Shown piece by piece: positions 50,895 to 52,264 of a stretch of DNA of 52,264 nucleotides. The notes beneath the pieces were generated by a model, which did no database searches, was not told the origin of the DNA, and saw only the letters and a list, made by a program, of their open reading frames with translations. The DNA lies in contig JAGWXI010000008.1 of assembly GCA_018969975.1 (NCBI GenBank), positions 1 to 52,264 of the forward strand. Reading direction: 5' to 3'. The DNA is from Burkholderiales bacterium. GTDB lineage: Bacteria; Pseudomonadota; Gammaproteobacteria; Burkholderiales; Burkholderiaceae_C. The position numbers and the translations under genes were made by a program. Numbering within the stretch: position 1 is the first letter of the stretch; each line of letters opens with the position of its first letter.

Positions 50895-52264
50895 ATGCAA
50901 AAAATAATGGGCCAGTTGGCCAATGAAATCAAGATTCGCCCTGAACAGGTGCGCGCTGCCGTTGAGTTGATCGATGGCGGAGCTACTGTTCCCTTCATCG
51001 CGCGTTACCGCAAAGAGGCCACAGGTGGGTTAGATGACATCCAATTGCGTGAACTCGAAGCACGTTTGGCGTATTTGCGTGAACTTGAAACGCGACGCAC
51101 TGCAGTGATTAAAAGCATTGAAGAGCAAGGCAAATTAACGCCTGAGCTTCGGTTGGCATTAGAGGCTGCAGCTACCAAGCAAGAGCTAGAAGACTTGTAT
51201 CTGCCCTTCAAACCCAAACGACGCACCAAAGGCATGATTGCCATAGAGGCGGGACTAGAACCGATGGCCCATCAACTCTTTGCTGATCCATCTCTCTACC
51301 CTATAGCCATTGCCGAGGCTTTTTTAGCCGAACACAAAGAAGCCTTGAGCAAAATAGAAGGTGCTGATTTTTCAACAGCACCAGCCTTGCTAGATGGTGT
51401 TCGTGATATTTTGAGCGAGCGTTGGGCAGAAGATGCATCGCTGGTGCAAAGCTTGCGTGAATGGTTATGGAAGGAAGGCCTCTTTCGCAGCAAGTTAGCA
51501 AGCGGCAAAGACGAAAACCATCCCGACGTTGCTAAATTTCGTGATTACTTTGCATACGACGAACCGATCCACCGCGTTCCTTCTCACCGCGCATTGGCTG
51601 TGTTCAGAGGCCGTGCTTTGGAGATGCTGGACGCCAAACTGGTCAGCCCTGAACTTCAAGGCCAACCTGAGGCCAAACCCGAACCAAGCAAAGTCAGCTT
51701 GGCTGAAGGAAAAATTGCATTGCACTTGGGTTGGAGTCACAAAGCAAGAGCGGGGGACGACTTGATTCGCAAATGCGTGGCGTGGACTTGGCGCGTCAAA
51801 CTCAGCTTATCGATCGAACGCGATTTATTTATTCGTTTACGTGAAGAAGCAGAAAAAGTTGCCATCAAAGTTTTTGCAGACAACTTGCGAGACTTGTTAC
51901 TGGCTGCACCAGCCGGCCCTCGGGTGGTGATGGGGCTTGACCCAGGCATTCGCACTGGCGTCAAAGTGGCTGTGGTCGATGCCACAGGCAAGCTCGTTGA
52001 AACTGCCACGGTCTATCCACACGAACCCCGCAAGGACTGGGATGGTTCGCTCTACACGTTAGCAACTTTGTGTGAAAAGCATGGCGTGAATTTGATTGCC
52101 ATTGGCAACGGAACAGCCAGTCGTGAAACAGATAAGTTAGCGGGTGAGCTCATTAAATTAATGGAGAAACACAGCAAGGCCAATGCGCAAGCCAACAGCA
52201 AGTCCATCGATAAAGTGGTGGTCAGCGAAGCCGGTGCCTCGGTTTACAGCGCCAGTGAATTCGC
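50895..52264 (+). CDS. tex: Transcription accessory protein Tex (3' end cut off by window edge)
   Basis: Tex is a conserved cytoplasmic nucleic-acid-binding protein related to eukaryotic Spt6 that supports transcription and tolerance to stress. The frame runs open to the last base of the window, giving 456 codons plus two bases, against about 780 residues for the family. The start MQKIMGQLANEIKIRPEQV matches family N-termini. The helical N-terminal part includes VPFIARYRKEATGGLDD and EDLYLPFKPKRRTK. The YqgF-like domain starts near residue 340 with VVMGLDPGIRTGVKVAVVD. The S1 domain expected at the C-terminus lies outside the window. The gene is 48 bases after the SDR, so it could share its transcript or have its own promoter there. 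Confidence 0.95.
   Translation, partial: MQKIMGQLANEIKIRPEQVRAAVELIDGGATVPFIARYRKEATGGLDDIQLRELEARLAYLRELETRRTAVIKSIEEQGKLTPELRLALEAAATKQELEDLYLPFKPKRRTKGMIAIEAGLEPMAHQLFADPSLYPIAIAEAFLAEHKEALSKIEGADFSTAPALLDGVRDILSERWAEDASLVQSLREWLWKEGLFRSKLASGKDENHPDVAKFRDYFAYDEPIHRVPSHRALAVFRGRALEMLDAKLVSPELQGQPEAKPEPSKVSLAEGKIALHLGWSHKARAGDDLIRKCVAWTWRVKLSLSIERDLFIRLREEAEKVAIKVFADNLRDLLLAAPAGPRVVMGLDPGIRTGVKVAVVDATGKLVETATVYPHEPRKDWDGSLYTLATLCEKHGVNLIAIGNGTASRETDKLAGELIKLMEKHSKANAQANSKSIDKVVVSEAGASVYSASEF

Overview
The window is ordinary bacterial chromosome, densely packed on both strands. It suggests a betaproteobacterium of the order Burkholderiales, probably a Comamonadaceae-like lineage with lowered GC (mid-to-upper forties percent by eye, not computed). 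The grounds are the gene orders dapC-dapD-dapE-prmB and smc-zipA-ligA, the map-glnD pair, the selO-msrB-yciB-bolA-ppiC string, and a Liv-type ABC transporter sitting beside acyl-CoA catabolism genes. I found no rRNA, insertion sequence, phage, integron, CRISPR or plasmid signature. No gene-free stretch exceeds about 130 bases.

Layout. 1-4.4 kb (+): the 3' part of RNase G, then a NodB-type deacetylase and two glycosyltransferases (GT4, GT9), all abutting or overlapping. 4.4-6.2 kb (-): an MsbA-type lipid flippase. 6.3-10.9 kb (+): tolB, pal, cpoB, a YeeE/YedE sulfur transporter homologue, tcdA, tRNA-Lys(TTT) and a clear terminator. 10.9-17.0 kb (-): the ABC-F protein YheS, prmB, dapE, dapD, dapC. 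17.0-24.3 kb (+): an HPt-like protein, smc, zipA, ligA. 24.3-27.7 kb (-): glnD and map. 27.8-31.8 kb (+): purL. 31.8-35.3 kb (-): selO, msrB, yciB, bolA and a parvulin. 35.4-50.8 kb (+): acyl-CoA ligase, a full Liv-type ABC importer, a FadB-like enzyme, thiolase, acyl-CoA dehydrogenase, thioesterase, a quinone-oxidoreductase-like enzyme, a GST-fold protein and an SDR. 50.9 kb to the end: the 5' part of tex.

The genes form several units. The first is envelope biogenesis: glycan modification and transfer, lipid A-core flipping, and Tol-Pal envelope constriction. The second is lysine/diaminopimelate synthesis (three dap genes) with ribosome-related genes (prmB, yheS). The third is chromosome maintenance and division (smc, zipA, ligA). 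Nitrogen and purine functions (glnD, purL) flank map. The longest unit, 35-51 kb, reads as one catabolic module: ligase activation, beta-oxidation and a dedicated importer, with two related palindromic operator candidates in front of its two halves.

No radically new system is evident. The most unusual features are: (a) the Liv-type ATPase pair, in which LivF has Arg for the Walker A lysine and LivG has a degraded signature motif, both falling on the same composite ATP site; (b) the nested palindromes upstream of the acyl-CoA ligase, related to one before fadB; (c) an orphan HPt-like protein in front of smc; and (d) a GST-fold protein and a LivM permease that both carry C-terminal additions.
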